DNA of 64,000 bases from Candidatus Blautia faecipullorum (lineage in GTDB: Bacteria; Bacillota; Clostridia; Lachnospirales; Lachnospiraceae). The translations under genes were made by a program, and so were the position numbers. This document shows, in pieces, positions 8,878 to 17,246 of the stretch (positions are counted from its first letter, which is position 1; each line of letters opens with the position of its first letter). Where the stretch lies: the NCBI GenBank assembly GCA_019115125.1, contig DXEG01000051.1, positions 19,143 through 83,142 on the forward strand, read 5' to 3'. The notes under the pieces were generated by a model, which saw only the letters and a list, made by a program, of their open reading frames with translations, was not told the DNA's origin and ran no database searches.

Positions 8878-9933
8878 TTACAAGTCAAATTCCTCAAAGA
8901 GCTTCTGCTGAAAAGCCTCATCGGAGGCGGATTTTACGATATCGTCTATCCTGCCTGACTGTGAAAGCTTCAGGATAAGAGTGTTCATTTGTTTTTGGTT
9001 TTCCGCGATGCCTTTCGCTTTTCCCTCGGCGATACCTTCTGCTCGTCCTTCTGCTCGTCCTTCTGCTCGTCCTTCTGCTTTTCCTTCCGCGATGCCTTTC
9101 GCTTTTCCTTCGGCAATGCCTTTCGCTTTTCCCTCGGCTAATCCTTTTGCGATGCCTCTCTCGAATCCCCTTGCCATGACAACCTCCTCCATGGCCTCCA
9201 TCTTTTCTTTTATCACATCTGCCATCAGCTCTTCCAATGCTTCGCACATACCCTTCACCTCCTCGAAACAGGCTTTGTTTGCGTTTATAATTATATTCAT
9301 TACAGAGCGGTAGAGTGGGTTTTTCAGATTGCTTCTGTACTCCCCCAATAATTTCTTTGCCGTATCCTGGTTCTTTAGCTGATCGGTCAGGCTGCTCAGC
9401 CAAAGGTTTTTATCCGGGGATAATTCTCCGATAATAAGGAGCTGTATGGGGATCAGATCCCCGTTTATGTAATAGATCCCCTCGTCCGCCTGTTCTATGG
9501 AATAATTCCTGACATGCTTTAGATGCTCCGACAGTCTCCGGGGATATCTGTGGCAGACCAGAGTGATCGTCAGCTCTTCAACGGGAATGCTGTCCATGCT
9601 TACAGCGTCCGCCTTATAAAAGCAGGCGTAGCCGTATACTTTATAAAAATCGTCGATGCTCAGATAATCGCCGGGCCCCTTGTATTCCACAAGATTATAT
9701 TTGCGGAAAATCTTCCCGATATTTTTATGAACCGGAACGGATGCTTCCTTTTTTATGATGATCACGTCAATCTCCATGGGTCTGGTGGCAAGCTGGTGCT
9801 CATTTTCAAATACAAGATTCCCGGAATCGTCTTTTAATTCAATCTGCATATCGGCGTAAAATGCCGGATGCCACTGGAAAAGATTCTTTTGTCCTGAGCG
9901 CTTCCCGGCGGCAGTGCGTGATTTTTTGTTCAT
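8878..9933 (-). CDS. PD-(D/E)XK nuclease-like protein with tandem-repeat segment
   Basis: 351 residues from the ATG at 9933, preceded on the minus strand by GGGAGG with good spacing; a longer frame to 10017 has no ribosome site. The core EIDVIII (Asp56) followed by LVEYKGP (Glu83, Lys85) is a PD-(D/E)XK nuclease signature, as in the Rpn/YhgA-like proteins common in Clostridia. Residues about 255-310 are a run of AEGKAKGI/AEGRAEGR-type hexapeptides encoded by near-identical 12-bp units. The C-terminal 40 residues are helical. Rpn proteins promote DNA recombination in E. coli; the role here is not established. It stands alone with its own promoter. Confidence 0.72.
   Translation of the reverse strand: MNKKSRTAAGKRSGQKNLFQWHPAFYADMQIELKDDSGNLVFENEHQLATRPMEIDVIIIKKEASVPVHKNIGKIFRKYNLVEYKGPGDYLSIDDFYKVYGYACFYKADAVSMDSIPVEELTITLVCHRYPRRLSEHLKHVRNYSIEQADEGIYYINGDLIPIQLLIIGELSPDKNLWLSSLTDQLKNQDTAKKLLGEYRSNLKNPLYRSVMNIIINANKACFEEVKGMCEALEELMADVIKEKMEAMEEVVMARGFERGIAKGLAEGKAKGIAEGKAKGIAEGKAEGRAEGRAEGRAEGIAEGKAKGIAENQKQMNTLILKLSQSGRIDDIVKSASDEAFQQKLFEEFDL
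9001..9170. repeat. 12-bp tandem repeat array inside the nuclease-like gene
   Basis: Three perfect copies of the 12-mer TTCTGCTCGTCC lie at 9037-9072, flanked by about ten degenerate copies of the same 12-bp period. It encodes alternating Ala-Glu-Gly-Lys/Arg-(Ala/Gly)-Gly/Ile units on the minus strand. Because the unit is a multiple of three, copy changes keep the frame, so length variation between strains is expected. Confidence 0.8.
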
Positions 9934-10093
9934 ATAAAACCTCCCAGGGTATATCCTATCAGTCGTTGCATTTCGCCGCGGACATGCAGGAATACCTGAG
10001 AAGGTACAGAATTTCAAGAAAGGGCAGGCATAGCGCCTGTAGAATGAAATGCCTCAGAAATGATCAGAACAAATAGAATACATATTTTCTTTT

Positions 10094-10122
10094 ATATTAT
10101 CACTGCCGTACAGAAGCCGCAA
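10094..10122 (-). promoter_or_regulatory. probable promoter of the nuclease-like gene
   Basis: On the minus strand TTGCGG (10117-10122) and TAATAT (10094-10099) are 17 bp apart, pointing to the gene whose ATG is at 9933. The leader would be about 150 nt. Matches are moderate, hence modest confidence. Confidence 0.45.
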
Positions 10123-10262
10123 GAGCGAAAAATGGCATGTTTTGTCGAATTATAAAGAAATATCTGAGGGCTTTTTGTACTGGACGAAAATGCCGGGAGT
10201 GGATCAATAGTACTCGCAAGCAATCTATATATCTGAAAAATACATAAAAAAACGGTAAAGTG

Positions 10263-10292
10263 TTGTTAAAATTCACGGGCATGTGATATAAT
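10263..10292 (+). promoter_or_regulatory. promoter of hpf
   Basis: TTGTTA (10263-10268) and TATAAT (10287-10292) are 18 bp apart, with a TG two bases upstream of the -10 (extended -10). It lies about 95 bp before the hpf start. The rest of the 9934-10386 gap is AT-rich and holds the divergent promoter for the nuclease-like gene; I see nothing else in it. Confidence 0.7.
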
Positions 10293-10386
10293 GAACTTAT
10301 AAGCAGCAGACCAATAGAGAACAGACGGCGGCCGGCCGCTTATAAATTCAGTTAGACCCAAAATAAACAGCAAAGGGGATGGAAGT

Positions 10387-10914
10387 ATGAAATTTATTAT
10401 TAGCGGGAAAAACATCACAGTTTCTGAAGGACTCAGAACAGCAGTTGAAGACAAGCTTGGAAAGCTGGAACGTTATTTCACTCCTGACACCGAAGTTGTA
10501 GTAACTTTAAGTGTGGAAAAAGAAAGACAGAAGATCGAGGTCACGATTCCCATGAAGGGAAGTATTATTCGTTCTGAGCAGGTCAGCAATGACATGTATG
10601 TGTCCATCGACCTGGTAGAAGAGGTTATAGAGCGTCAGCTTCGGAAATACAAGAATAAGATTGTGGACAAGAAGCAGTCCCACGGAAATTTCCAGAAGGA
10701 ATATCTGGACAAGGAATACGACGAGGATGAAGAGGTAAAGATCATCCGCACAAAGAAATTTGACATTAAGCCCATGTATCCGGAAGACGCCTGTGTGCAG
10801 ATGGAGCTTCTGGGCCATAATTTCTTCGTATTCTGCAACGCCGAGACAGACCAGGTCAATGTTGTGTATAAGCGCAAGGGAAATACCTACGGGCTGATTG
10901 AGCCGGAAGTATAA
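10387..10914 (+). CDS. hpf: ribosome hibernation promoting factor, long form
   Basis: 175 residues, the length typical of long HPF in Firmicutes. The N-terminal S30AE domain (about 1-95) begins MKFIISGKNITVSEGL and the C-terminal dimerisation domain (about 115-175) contains KKFDIKPMYPEDACVQMELLGHNFFVF, split by an acidic linker DKEYDEDEE. Long HPF binds the small-subunit decoding region and pairs 70S ribosomes into inactive 100S dimers in slow growth. It is a single-gene unit: promoter at 10263-10292, AAAGGGGATGGAAGT before the ATG, and a terminator at 11018. Confidence 0.95.
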   Translation: MKFIISGKNITVSEGLRTAVEDKLGKLERYFTPDTEVVVTLSVEKERQKIEVTIPMKGSIIRSEQVSNDMYVSIDLVEEVIERQLRKYKNKIVDKKQSHGNFQKEYLDKEYDEDEEVKIIRTKKFDIKPMYPEDACVQMELLGHNFFVFCNAETDQVNVVYKRKGNTYGLIEPEV

Positions 10915-11017
10915 TTCCGGGACGGGAAGACACGGATTTGTGATGTCCGAAGCCGCTCATTTTCCAGCGGCATACAGATTCTGAAATATTATCTCAAATT
11001 TCACATCAGCTCAGCCG

Positions 11018-11058
11018 CAGGCCTCATCTCTCATTCTGAGAATGGGGCCTGATTTTTT
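11018..11058 (+). terminator. rho-independent terminator after hpf
   Basis: CAGGCC (11018-11023) pairs with GGCCTG (11046-11051) with an inner CATTCT/GAATG stem, followed by ATTTTTT. A smaller CCGCT/AGCGG hairpin lies upstream at about 10950-10971. The remainder of 10915-11220 shows no gene. Confidence 0.65.
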
Positions 11059-11220
11059 GGTGTTATAGGAAAACACTCCATATTGTACTAAACTCAAATG
11101 GCATTCCTATGATATAAAACGCTCCCCTGTCCTCTCAATCTGTAATTGTGCGATATTCACAAAAAATCCCTTTGAAATTCTTGAAAAATCACGAATCGTA
11201 AATTCTGGCAAGAAAAAATC

Positions 11221-11249
11221 TTGCTATTTTTCTGTGGATGTGCTATGTT
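11221..11249 (+). promoter_or_regulatory. promoter of the first sugar ABC operon
   Basis: TTGCTA (11221-11226) and TATGTT (11244-11249) are 17 bp apart, with TG one base before the -10. The expected transcription start at about 11256 is immediately followed by the operator-like palindromes, the usual place for repression by a LacI-family protein. Confidence 0.65.
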
Positions 11250-11260
11250 TAATTCACGAA

Positions 11261-11276
11261 CCGGAAACGTTACCGG
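11261..11276. promoter_or_regulatory. LacI-family operator-like palindrome
   Basis: CCGGAAACGTTACCGG is a 16-bp inverted repeat with a single mismatch and a central CG, the shape of LacI/GalR operators. It sits just after the predicted transcription start. The LacI-type gene at 14824 in the same locus is the natural candidate to bind it. Confidence 0.65.
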
Positions 11277-11284
11277 ATACATTA

Positions 11285-11300
11285 CCGGAAGCGTTTTCGA
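11285..11300. promoter_or_regulatory. second operator or catabolite-responsive element
   Basis: CCGGAAGCGTTTTCGA resembles both the palindrome 24 bp upstream and the catabolite-responsive element consensus (WGNAANCGNTNNCW). It could be a CcpA site or a second site for the local repressor; sequence alone cannot decide. Confidence 0.5.
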
Positions 11301-11338
11301 AAAACAAAAAAACACAAAAAGAAAGGAAGGTAAAAGAG

Positions 11339-12703
11339 ATGAAGAAAGCAAAAAAATGGGCGGCTTTAGGTCTTTCAGCCATGATGGCGGTTTCCGCGGC
11401 TGCAGTTCCGGCGTATGCGGGAGAGGATTCCGGAGATGATTTTGACTACAGCTCCATTACAGGAAAGGTTTACTGGCTGAACCAGAAACCGGAGGACGGC
11501 ACGATCCTGGAGGAGGAGCTGATTCCTGCCTTTACTGAAGAAACAGGAATTGAGGCGAAGGTGGTAACTGCCGGAGCCAATACATATGAGAATATGCTCC
11601 GCTCTGAGATTGCCAAGGATGAGCCCCCTACACTGTTCCAGATCGGAAGCAAGGTAGCGCTTGAGCGCTGGAAACCCTATGCGCTGGATCTGACGGATAC
11701 AGACTGGTATGACAGCCTGACGGACAAGAGCCTTGCCATCGCTGACGACGACGGAGTATTTTCCATTCCCTATACAGTAGAAGGATACGGAATCATCGCA
11801 AACAAGAGAATCATTGAAGAATACTGCGAGACAGACGGCGCGGTAATTGAGTCTGTAGAGGACATCAACAATTTTGATACCCTGAAGGCTGTTGCGGAGG
11901 ATATGCAGGCCAAGGCGGATGATCTTGGAATCCTGGGAGCCTTTGCTTCCACATCTTTCTCACCTGGAGAGGAGTGGAGATGGACGAACCATTTATTCAA
12001 CATGCCGCTGTACTATGAGTACAAGGATATGGGAGTAGACGATTCTGATACGCTGTCCGGAACCTACATGGACAATTTCAAACAGATCTTTGATCTGTAC
12101 ATCAACAATTCCTGCACAGAGCCGGCAATGCTTTCCAGCATGACGACAGAAAACGCAATGGCTGAGTTCGCTCTGGAAGAGGTTGCTTTCGTACAGAACG
12201 GAAACTGGGCATGGACCACTATCGCAGAGAACAATGAAGATTTCTCCGCGGACGATATCTGCTTCCTTCCGATCTATATCGGTGTAGAAGGCGAGGAGAA
12301 CCAGGGCATCTGCATCGGCTCTGAGGCAAACCTTGGCATCAACAACCAGGTTTCTGAGGAAGACCAGGAAGCTACTCTGGCATTTATCCACTGGCTGTTC
12401 AACAGCGAGACAGGAAAAGATATGTGCATCAACAAGCTTGGCTGGATCTCTCCGTATGATACCTTCGGCGAGGACGAGGTTCCGAGCAATCCGCTGGCAG
12501 CAGAGGTTATGGAATGGTCTAATTCCGGCAAGGAAACAGTATCCTGGGCATTCAACACTATCCCGAACCAGACATACAAAGACGCGTTTGGCTCCGCTCT
12601 TCTGGAATACGCGCAGGGAACCGGCGAATGGGAGCCTGTAGTGGAAGCGGCTATCGACAACTGGTCTGTGGAAAAAGGAAACATCCAGGAAGAAGCTGAA
12701 TAA
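11339..12703 (+). CDS. sugar ABC transporter substrate-binding protein (CUT1)
   Basis: 454 residues from the ATG at 11339, chosen because GAAAGGAAGG lies at 11321-11330 and the frame then opens with a signal peptide (MKKAKKWAALGLSAMM...PAYA). The signal ends at an AYA-G type cleavage site with no lipobox cysteine. The mature protein has the fold pattern of extracellular solute-binding family 1 proteins (VYWLNQKPED, FTEETGIEAKVV). It should capture an oligosaccharide for the permeases downstream; the GH13 enzyme in the same locus suggests an alpha-glucan fragment. It starts the operon and is preceded by operator-like palindromes. The stop is 43 bp before the next gene. Confidence 0.88.
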   Translation: MKKAKKWAALGLSAMMAVSAAAVPAYAGEDSGDDFDYSSITGKVYWLNQKPEDGTILEEELIPAFTEETGIEAKVVTAGANTYENMLRSEIAKDEPPTLFQIGSKVALERWKPYALDLTDTDWYDSLTDKSLAIADDDGVFSIPYTVEGYGIIANKRIIEEYCETDGAVIESVEDINNFDTLKAVAEDMQAKADDLGILGAFASTSFSPGEEWRWTNHLFNMPLYYEYKDMGVDDSDTLSGTYMDNFKQIFDLYINNSCTEPAMLSSMTTENAMAEFALEEVAFVQNGNWAWTTIAENNEDFSADDICFLPIYIGVEGEENQGICIGSEANLGINNQVSEEDQEATLAFIHWLFNSETGKDMCINKLGWISPYDTFGEDEVPSNPLAAEVMEWSNSGKETVSWAFNTIPNQTYKDAFGSALLEYAQGTGEWEPVVEAAIDNWSVEKGNIQEEAE

Positions 12704-12746
12704 CCTGATTTCTCAGAGAAAAAGGTTATAAGAGGGAGGAAAACAA

Positions 12747-13592
12747 ATGAACAATAAATCCATGAAAAGATATTTTCCAATCTTTGCCCTTCCTACCTTA
12801 ATCGCGTTTATCGTTGGATTCGTCGTTCCGTTCATCCTGGGCGTGTATCTGTCATTCTGCAAGTTCACGACGGTAACGGACGCACAGTGGATTGGATTTT
12901 CTAACTATACTAAGATTTTTTCTGATGGTGATTTTCTTCACGCGCTTGGCTTTACGGTTCTGTTCACCATAGTGTCGGTAATCACGATCAATGTTCTGGC
13001 TTTTGTGATCGCTCTGGCGCTTACAAGAGGAATTAAGGGAACAAATATTTTCCGTACGGTATTTTTTATGCCGAACCTGATCGGTGGAATTATCCTTGGA
13101 TATATCTGGCAGCTTATTATCAACGGCGTGCTGGGATATTTCGGTAAGACCATCACCTTCAGCGCCAGCTACGGTTTCTGGGGAATGATCATTCTGATGA
13201 ACTGGCAGAGCATCGGATATATGATGATCATTTATGTGGCGGGTCTCCAGAATATTCCTGGAGAACTGATCGAGGCCGCGCAGATTGACGGAGCTTCAAA
13301 ATGGGCTACACTCTTTAAGGTAAAAATACCTATGATGATGTCGTCCATTACCATCTGTACCTTCCTGACACTGACGAACTCCTTTAAGATGTTTGACCAG
13401 AACCTTGCCCTTACTGCCGGGGCACCCTCCAATAAAACGCAGATGCTGGCGCTGAACATCTACAAGACATTCTATGACAGGCCCGGTACAGAAGGCGTCG
13501 GTCAGGCGAAGGCGGTAATCTTCTTCCTGATCGTGGCGGCTATCGCTCTGGTACAGCTCAGGGCTACGAAGAGTAAGGAGGTGCAGCAGTAA
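12747..13592 (+). CDS. sugar ABC transporter permease (MalF-type)
   Basis: 281 residues with six membrane spans. The cytoplasmic EAA loop reads ELIEAAQIDGASKWATLFKV, which is the docking site for the ATPase. It pairs with the next gene to form the membrane channel of a CUT1 importer. The ATG is preceded by GAGGGAGG, and the stop codon TAA overlaps the next ATG by one base, implying translational coupling. Confidence 0.92.
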   Translation: MNNKSMKRYFPIFALPTLIAFIVGFVVPFILGVYLSFCKFTTVTDAQWIGFSNYTKIFSDGDFLHALGFTVLFTIVSVITINVLAFVIALALTRGIKGTNIFRTVFFMPNLIGGIILGYIWQLIINGVLGYFGKTITFSASYGFWGMIILMNWQSIGYMMIIYVAGLQNIPGELIEAAQIDGASKWATLFKVKIPMMMSSITICTFLTLTNSFKMFDQNLALTAGAPSNKTQMLALNIYKTFYDRPGTEGVGQAKAVIFFLIVAAIALVQLRATKSKEVQQ

Positions 13593-14425
13593 TGGTAAAA
13601 AGCAAAAAAGGCAATATGGCGCTGACGGTTCTCTTTACTGTGATCAGCCTTCTCTGGATCTTTCCGATCCTGGAGGTGGTGCTGAACTCCTTTAAAAAGA
13701 AAGCGTATATCAGCAGGGATCCATTTGCGCTTCCTACTGACAAGATGTTCGAGGGACTGAAAAACTATGTCAATGGAATTGAGAAAACAGACTTCTTCCG
13801 GGCGTTTGGACTGAGCGTCCTGGTAACAGTGCTGTCTGTGGCGGTGCTCCTCCTTTGTACCTCCATGTGCGCGTGGTATATTGTCCGGGTAAAGAGCGTG
13901 ATTTCATCTGTCATGTTTTATGGGTTTGTATTCTCTATGATCGTACCCTTCCAGATGGTTATGTTCACGCTGTCAAAAATCGCGAACATGCTGAAGCTGA
14001 CCACACCTCTGGGCCTGGTGCTTGTATATCTGGGATTCGGAGCGGGACTCTGCGTGTTCATGTTCACCGGATTCGTGCAGTCCATACCTCTGGAAATCGA
14101 AGAGTCGGCCATGATTGACGGATGTAATCCCATTCAGGCGTATTTCCAGATCGTGCTTCCTATCATGAAGCCGACCTGCATCACAGTGGCGATCCTGGAA
14201 GCTATGTGGATCTGGAACGACTACCTGCTTCCTCTGCTGGTACTGGACAGCGATTATCAGACAATTCCCATCGCCATTCAGTATCTGAAGGGCGGACATG
14301 GATCCGTGGATATGGGAGCGATGATGGCTACACTGGTGCTTTCCATTATTCCGATTGTTATATTCTATATGATATGTCAGAAGTATATTATTGAAGGCGT
14401 TGTTGCAGGCGCCGTGAAAGGCTGA
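13592..14425 (+). CDS. sugar ABC transporter permease (MalG-type)
   Basis: 277 residues, six predicted spans, EAA loop EIEESAMIDGCNPIQAYFQI, and the C-terminal IIEGVVAGAVKG ending typical of MalG-type permeases. No ATPase gene follows; in many Firmicutes a shared MsmK-type ATPase elsewhere energises several such importers. The start overlaps the previous stop. A weak AAGG/CCTT hairpin with six Ts follows the stop. Confidence 0.92.
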   Translation: MVKSKKGNMALTVLFTVISLLWIFPILEVVLNSFKKKAYISRDPFALPTDKMFEGLKNYVNGIEKTDFFRAFGLSVLVTVLSVAVLLLCTSMCAWYIVRVKSVISSVMFYGFVFSMIVPFQMVMFTLSKIANMLKLTTPLGLVLVYLGFGAGLCVFMFTGFVQSIPLEIEESAMIDGCNPIQAYFQIVLPIMKPTCITVAILEAMWIWNDYLLPLLVLDSDYQTIPIAIQYLKGGHGSVDMGAMMATLVLSIIPIVIFYMICQKYIIEGVVAGAVKG

Positions 14426-14445
14426 TCCTTCCCTTTTTTACATAA

Positions 14446-14534
14446 CCGGACTGGCAGGGAGCGGACAGGAGCCGGGATACAGCCGCCGGGGGCGGCGGCA
14501 TATTCCTGGCAGCCGTCCTTCCCTGCGGAGCCGG
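14446..14534. repeat. imperfect inverted repeat after the permease genes
   Basis: GGCAGGGA (14453-14460) can pair with TCCCTGC (14520-14526), and a GC-rich GCCGCC/GGCGGC hairpin (14482-14499) lies inside. There is no clear T-run. It may protect or end the permease mRNA. Confidence 0.45.
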
Positions 14535-14544
14535 AAATGAAATG

Positions 14545-14708
14545 GTAACAGTTCAGCCATACAGTGGTCGGAAAGCATAAAACATGCTTGCATGTTTTTG
14601 CGAGCGGACATCTGTATGAGCTGAGCGCCCGTTTATGAGTAAAACAGTGGCATCAGCCACAGTAAGCACGCAGTGCGGTTTTACGAATGGCGCGGGCTGA
14701 ACTGTTAC
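14545..14708. repeat. structured intergenic element with nested hairpins
   Basis: A perfect 14-bp inverted repeat, GTAACAGTTCAGCC (14545-14558) and GGCTGAACTGTTAC (14695-14708), encloses further stems. AAACATG/CATGTTT is at about 14580-14596. A small three-way arrangement follows: outer stem GTAAAAC (14638-14645 region) with GTTTTAC (about 14678-14684), holding GTGGC/GCCAC and GCAC/GTGC hairpins. No open reading frame fits. From memory, similar elements occur between genes in other Lachnospiraceae, but I could not check that. It could be a MITE-like repeat or a structured RNA, and it lies directly upstream of the LacI-type regulator. Confidence 0.6.
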
Positions 14709-14823
14709 ATGAAATGTATGGCTGGGAGCCCTAATTGTTGCTTTTTTATCTTGTAATTGATAAAATATGGTTGGAATAGTGAAAATGTGTAAACAGTAGA
14801 AAATACAGACAGGAATGAAGCAT

Positions 14824-15852
14824 ATGGAATCAGTTACAATTAAGGATATAGCGAAAAGATGTAATGTGGCGGTGAGTACGGTGTCCAGAGCGATCAACAA
14901 TCATCCGGATATCAATCCTGAGACACGGCGGAAGATCATGCAGGTGATCGAGGAGAATCATTATATTCCCAACAACAGCGCCCAGAATCTGAAAAAAAGT
15001 GTTTCCAAAACCATCGGCGTAGTGATCAAGGGTGCGGATAATCAGCTTTTTGCTAAAATGAGGCCTGTTCTGGTAGAGGGAATCGCCCAGTATGATTACG
15101 ATTCCGATATGGAGTATATCAGTATCTCAGGAGACGAGATAAGGGAAGCCCTCCGGCTGGTGAAGGAGAAACGCCTCAAAGGGCTGATCTTTCTGGGAGG
15201 AAACCACAACAGAACAGCGGAAGAGCTGAAATCTGTTCCGGTGCCCTTTGTGATGTGTACGGTGGATATGGAAGAGACGGTTCCAAAAGAGCTTTATTCT
15301 TCCGTTTCGGTGGACAGCTACAGGGAGAGCTACCGGATGGTGGATTATCTGTGTACCAAGGGATACCGCAAGATCGCGATCCTTGCCGGCAGCAAGGGAG
15401 ACGAAAGTGTCGGAAGACTCCGTCTGAACGGGTACAGGGACGCGCTGGCGGCACATCAGATCCCCATGGAGGAAAAGCGGATCTTGTACAGCCAGGACTG
15501 GGCGGAGGATGTGTTCAGCATGGAAAACGGATACCGCATGGCAAAGAAACTGATAGAATCAGAGGTTGATTTTGACTGTGTTTACGCGGTGGCCGATTCC
15601 ATCGCCATCGGAGCCTGCAGAGCTCTTCTCCAGAGCGGGCTGAAGATACCGGAGCAGTGCGGCCTCGCGGGATTCGACGGGTTGGATGAAACGAAGTATT
15701 ATTATCCGTCCATCACGACCATGAGGCAGCCGGTAAAGGAAATGGCCGAGGAGGCCGTGAGAATGTTATTTTCCATGCTCCATAAGGGAGCGCCCAACCA
15801 GCACAGTATTTTTCCCGGAGAATTGACAGAACGGGAATCAACAATGAAATAA
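14824..15852 (+). CDS. LacI-family transcriptional regulator of the alpha-glucan locus
   Basis: 342 residues from ATG 14824, which has AGGAATG at suitable distance; an ATG at 14815 lies within that site. The N-terminal helix-turn-helix VTIKDIAKRCNVAVSTVSRAINN is followed by the hinge helix region NSAQNLKKSVSKTIG and a periplasmic-binding-protein-like sensor domain (about 60-342). It sits between the transporter and GH13 genes and probably binds the palindromes at 11261-11300, releasing them on sugar binding. A terminator follows the stop. Confidence 0.9.
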   Translation: MESVTIKDIAKRCNVAVSTVSRAINNHPDINPETRRKIMQVIEENHYIPNNSAQNLKKSVSKTIGVVIKGADNQLFAKMRPVLVEGIAQYDYDSDMEYISISGDEIREALRLVKEKRLKGLIFLGGNHNRTAEELKSVPVPFVMCTVDMEETVPKELYSSVSVDSYRESYRMVDYLCTKGYRKIAILAGSKGDESVGRLRLNGYRDALAAHQIPMEEKRILYSQDWAEDVFSMENGYRMAKKLIESEVDFDCVYAVADSIAIGACRALLQSGLKIPEQCGLAGFDGLDETKYYYPSITTMRQPVKEMAEEAVRMLFSMLHKGAPNQHSIFPGELTERESTMK

Positions 15853-15861
15853 AGATGATCA

Positions 15862-15887
15862 GGCCCCGTTATCAAACGGGGCCTTTT
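15862..15887 (+). terminator. rho-independent terminator after the LacI-type gene
   Basis: A perfect 9-bp stem, GGCCCCGTT / AACGGGGCC, with an ATCA loop is followed by TTTT. It lies only 20 bp before the GH13 start, so GH13 expression needs read-through or its own promoter. Confidence 0.85.
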
Positions 15888-15906
15888 AACTAATCAGGAG
15901 GATATT

Positions 15907-17190
15907 ATGGCTAAAGAGACAAAAAAGACCTTGAGAAATATGGTGATTTATTCGGTATATGTGAGGAATCATTCTGAGGAAGGCACTTTCGCAGGCGTTG
16001 AGCGGGATCTGGACAGGATCAAAGAACTGGGAACGGATATTGTCTGGCTTATGCCGGTTTATCCTATCGGGAAAAAGAATAAAAAAGGCTCTCTGGGATG
16101 CCCTTATGCCATTGCTGATTACAGAGCTGTGAATCCGGATTACGGAACAAGAGAGGATCTGGAACGTCTGACGGCGGAAATCCATAAAAGAGGGATGAAG
16201 CTTATGATGGATGTGGTTTTCAACCATACGTCTCCCGATTCCTGGCTCAGCGAGAATAGACCGGAATTTTTCTACAAAAAACCGGACGGCTCCTTCGGCA
16301 ATAAAACCGGTGACTGGGGAGATGTAATTGACCTGGATTACAGTAACAGAGAGCTGTGGGACTATCAGATTGAGACGCTTTGCCAGTGGGCGGAGCTGGC
16401 GGACGGTTTCCGCTGCGACGTAGCGCCGCTTGTGCCGGTGGAATTCTGGATAGAGGCGCGTAAGGCGGTGGAGAAGGTGAAACCGGGCTTTATCTGGCTT
16501 GCGGAATCTGTGGAGCCCTGCTTTATCCGTGACAACCGGAAATTCGGGCAGGTAGGCCAGTCTGACGGCGAGATGTATCAGGCCTTCGATATGGAATATG
16601 ATTATGATATCTGGAGCTTCCGGGATCAGTATCTCGCGGGAAAGATCAGTCTGGATGTGTATGTGCAGATTTTGAACCAGCAGCACATTACTTATCCGGA
16701 CAATTATGTGAAGATGCGCTGCCTGGAAAATCATGATCAGAGAAGAGCAAAGGCGGCCGTTCCCAATGAGAGCGATCTGATCAACTGGACTGCTTTTATG
16801 TTTTTCCAGCAGGGCTCCGCTCTGATATACGGAGGACAGGAGACGGAGAACGATCACACTCCCAGTCTGTTCGATATCGATAAGGTGAACTGGAATACAG
16901 GAAAAGATATCAGCGGGCTGCTGAAAAAGCTGGCATCTATTAAGAAAAAAGAGATCATGGCCTACGGGGATTATTTTCTGTATGCGGATGATCTCACAGA
17001 CACGGTAGTGGGAACCTATGAGATGAATGAGAAAAAGCTGGTGGGTGTATTCGCCCTGAAAAGCCAGCAGGCAAATGTGAAGGTGGATCTGAAGGACGGC
17101 GAGTACACGAATCTGATCGACGGGACTACGGTGACTGTGGAAGCAGAGCGCATGAAAACCTGTGGAAAGCCTGTGATTCTTGAAGTATAA
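15907..17190 (+). CDS. GH13 alpha-amylase-family enzyme, cytoplasmic
   Basis: 427 residues with no signal peptide, so it probably acts on imported oligosaccharides. GH13 regions are all present: DVVFNH (about 97), nucleophile Asp171 in GFRCDVA, acid/base Glu200 in IWLAESVE, and Asp277 in LENHDQ. It is shorter than most amylases and ends with a small beta domain. Exact specificity (alpha-glucosidase, neopullulanase or cyclodextrinase-like) cannot be set by eye. The upstream importer and regulator point to alpha-glucan use. TCAGGAGGATATT precedes the ATG. Confidence 0.88.
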   Translation: MAKETKKTLRNMVIYSVYVRNHSEEGTFAGVERDLDRIKELGTDIVWLMPVYPIGKKNKKGSLGCPYAIADYRAVNPDYGTREDLERLTAEIHKRGMKLMMDVVFNHTSPDSWLSENRPEFFYKKPDGSFGNKTGDWGDVIDLDYSNRELWDYQIETLCQWAELADGFRCDVAPLVPVEFWIEARKAVEKVKPGFIWLAESVEPCFIRDNRKFGQVGQSDGEMYQAFDMEYDYDIWSFRDQYLAGKISLDVYVQILNQQHITYPDNYVKMRCLENHDQRRAKAAVPNESDLINWTAFMFFQQGSALIYGGQETENDHTPSLFDIDKVNWNTGKDISGLLKKLASIKKKEIMAYGDYFLYADDLTDTVVGTYEMNEKKLVGVFALKSQQANVKVDLKDGEYTNLIDGTTVTVEAERMKTCGKPVILEV

Positions 17191-17246
17191 TTCCCCCATA
17201 ATCTGCCAATACTGTAAGCATAAAACATGTGAAAAGGAGTGCAGAT

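Noticed and set aside
9001-9170. Short tandem repeats that might suggest a CRISPR array
   Set aside because: Contiguous 12-bp units without spacers, in frame inside a coding gene, and no cas genes in the window.
15886-17199. 437-codon minus-strand frame opposite GH13
   Set aside because: The plus strand encodes an intact GH13 enzyme with all catalytic residues; the minus frame matches no family and has no start signals.
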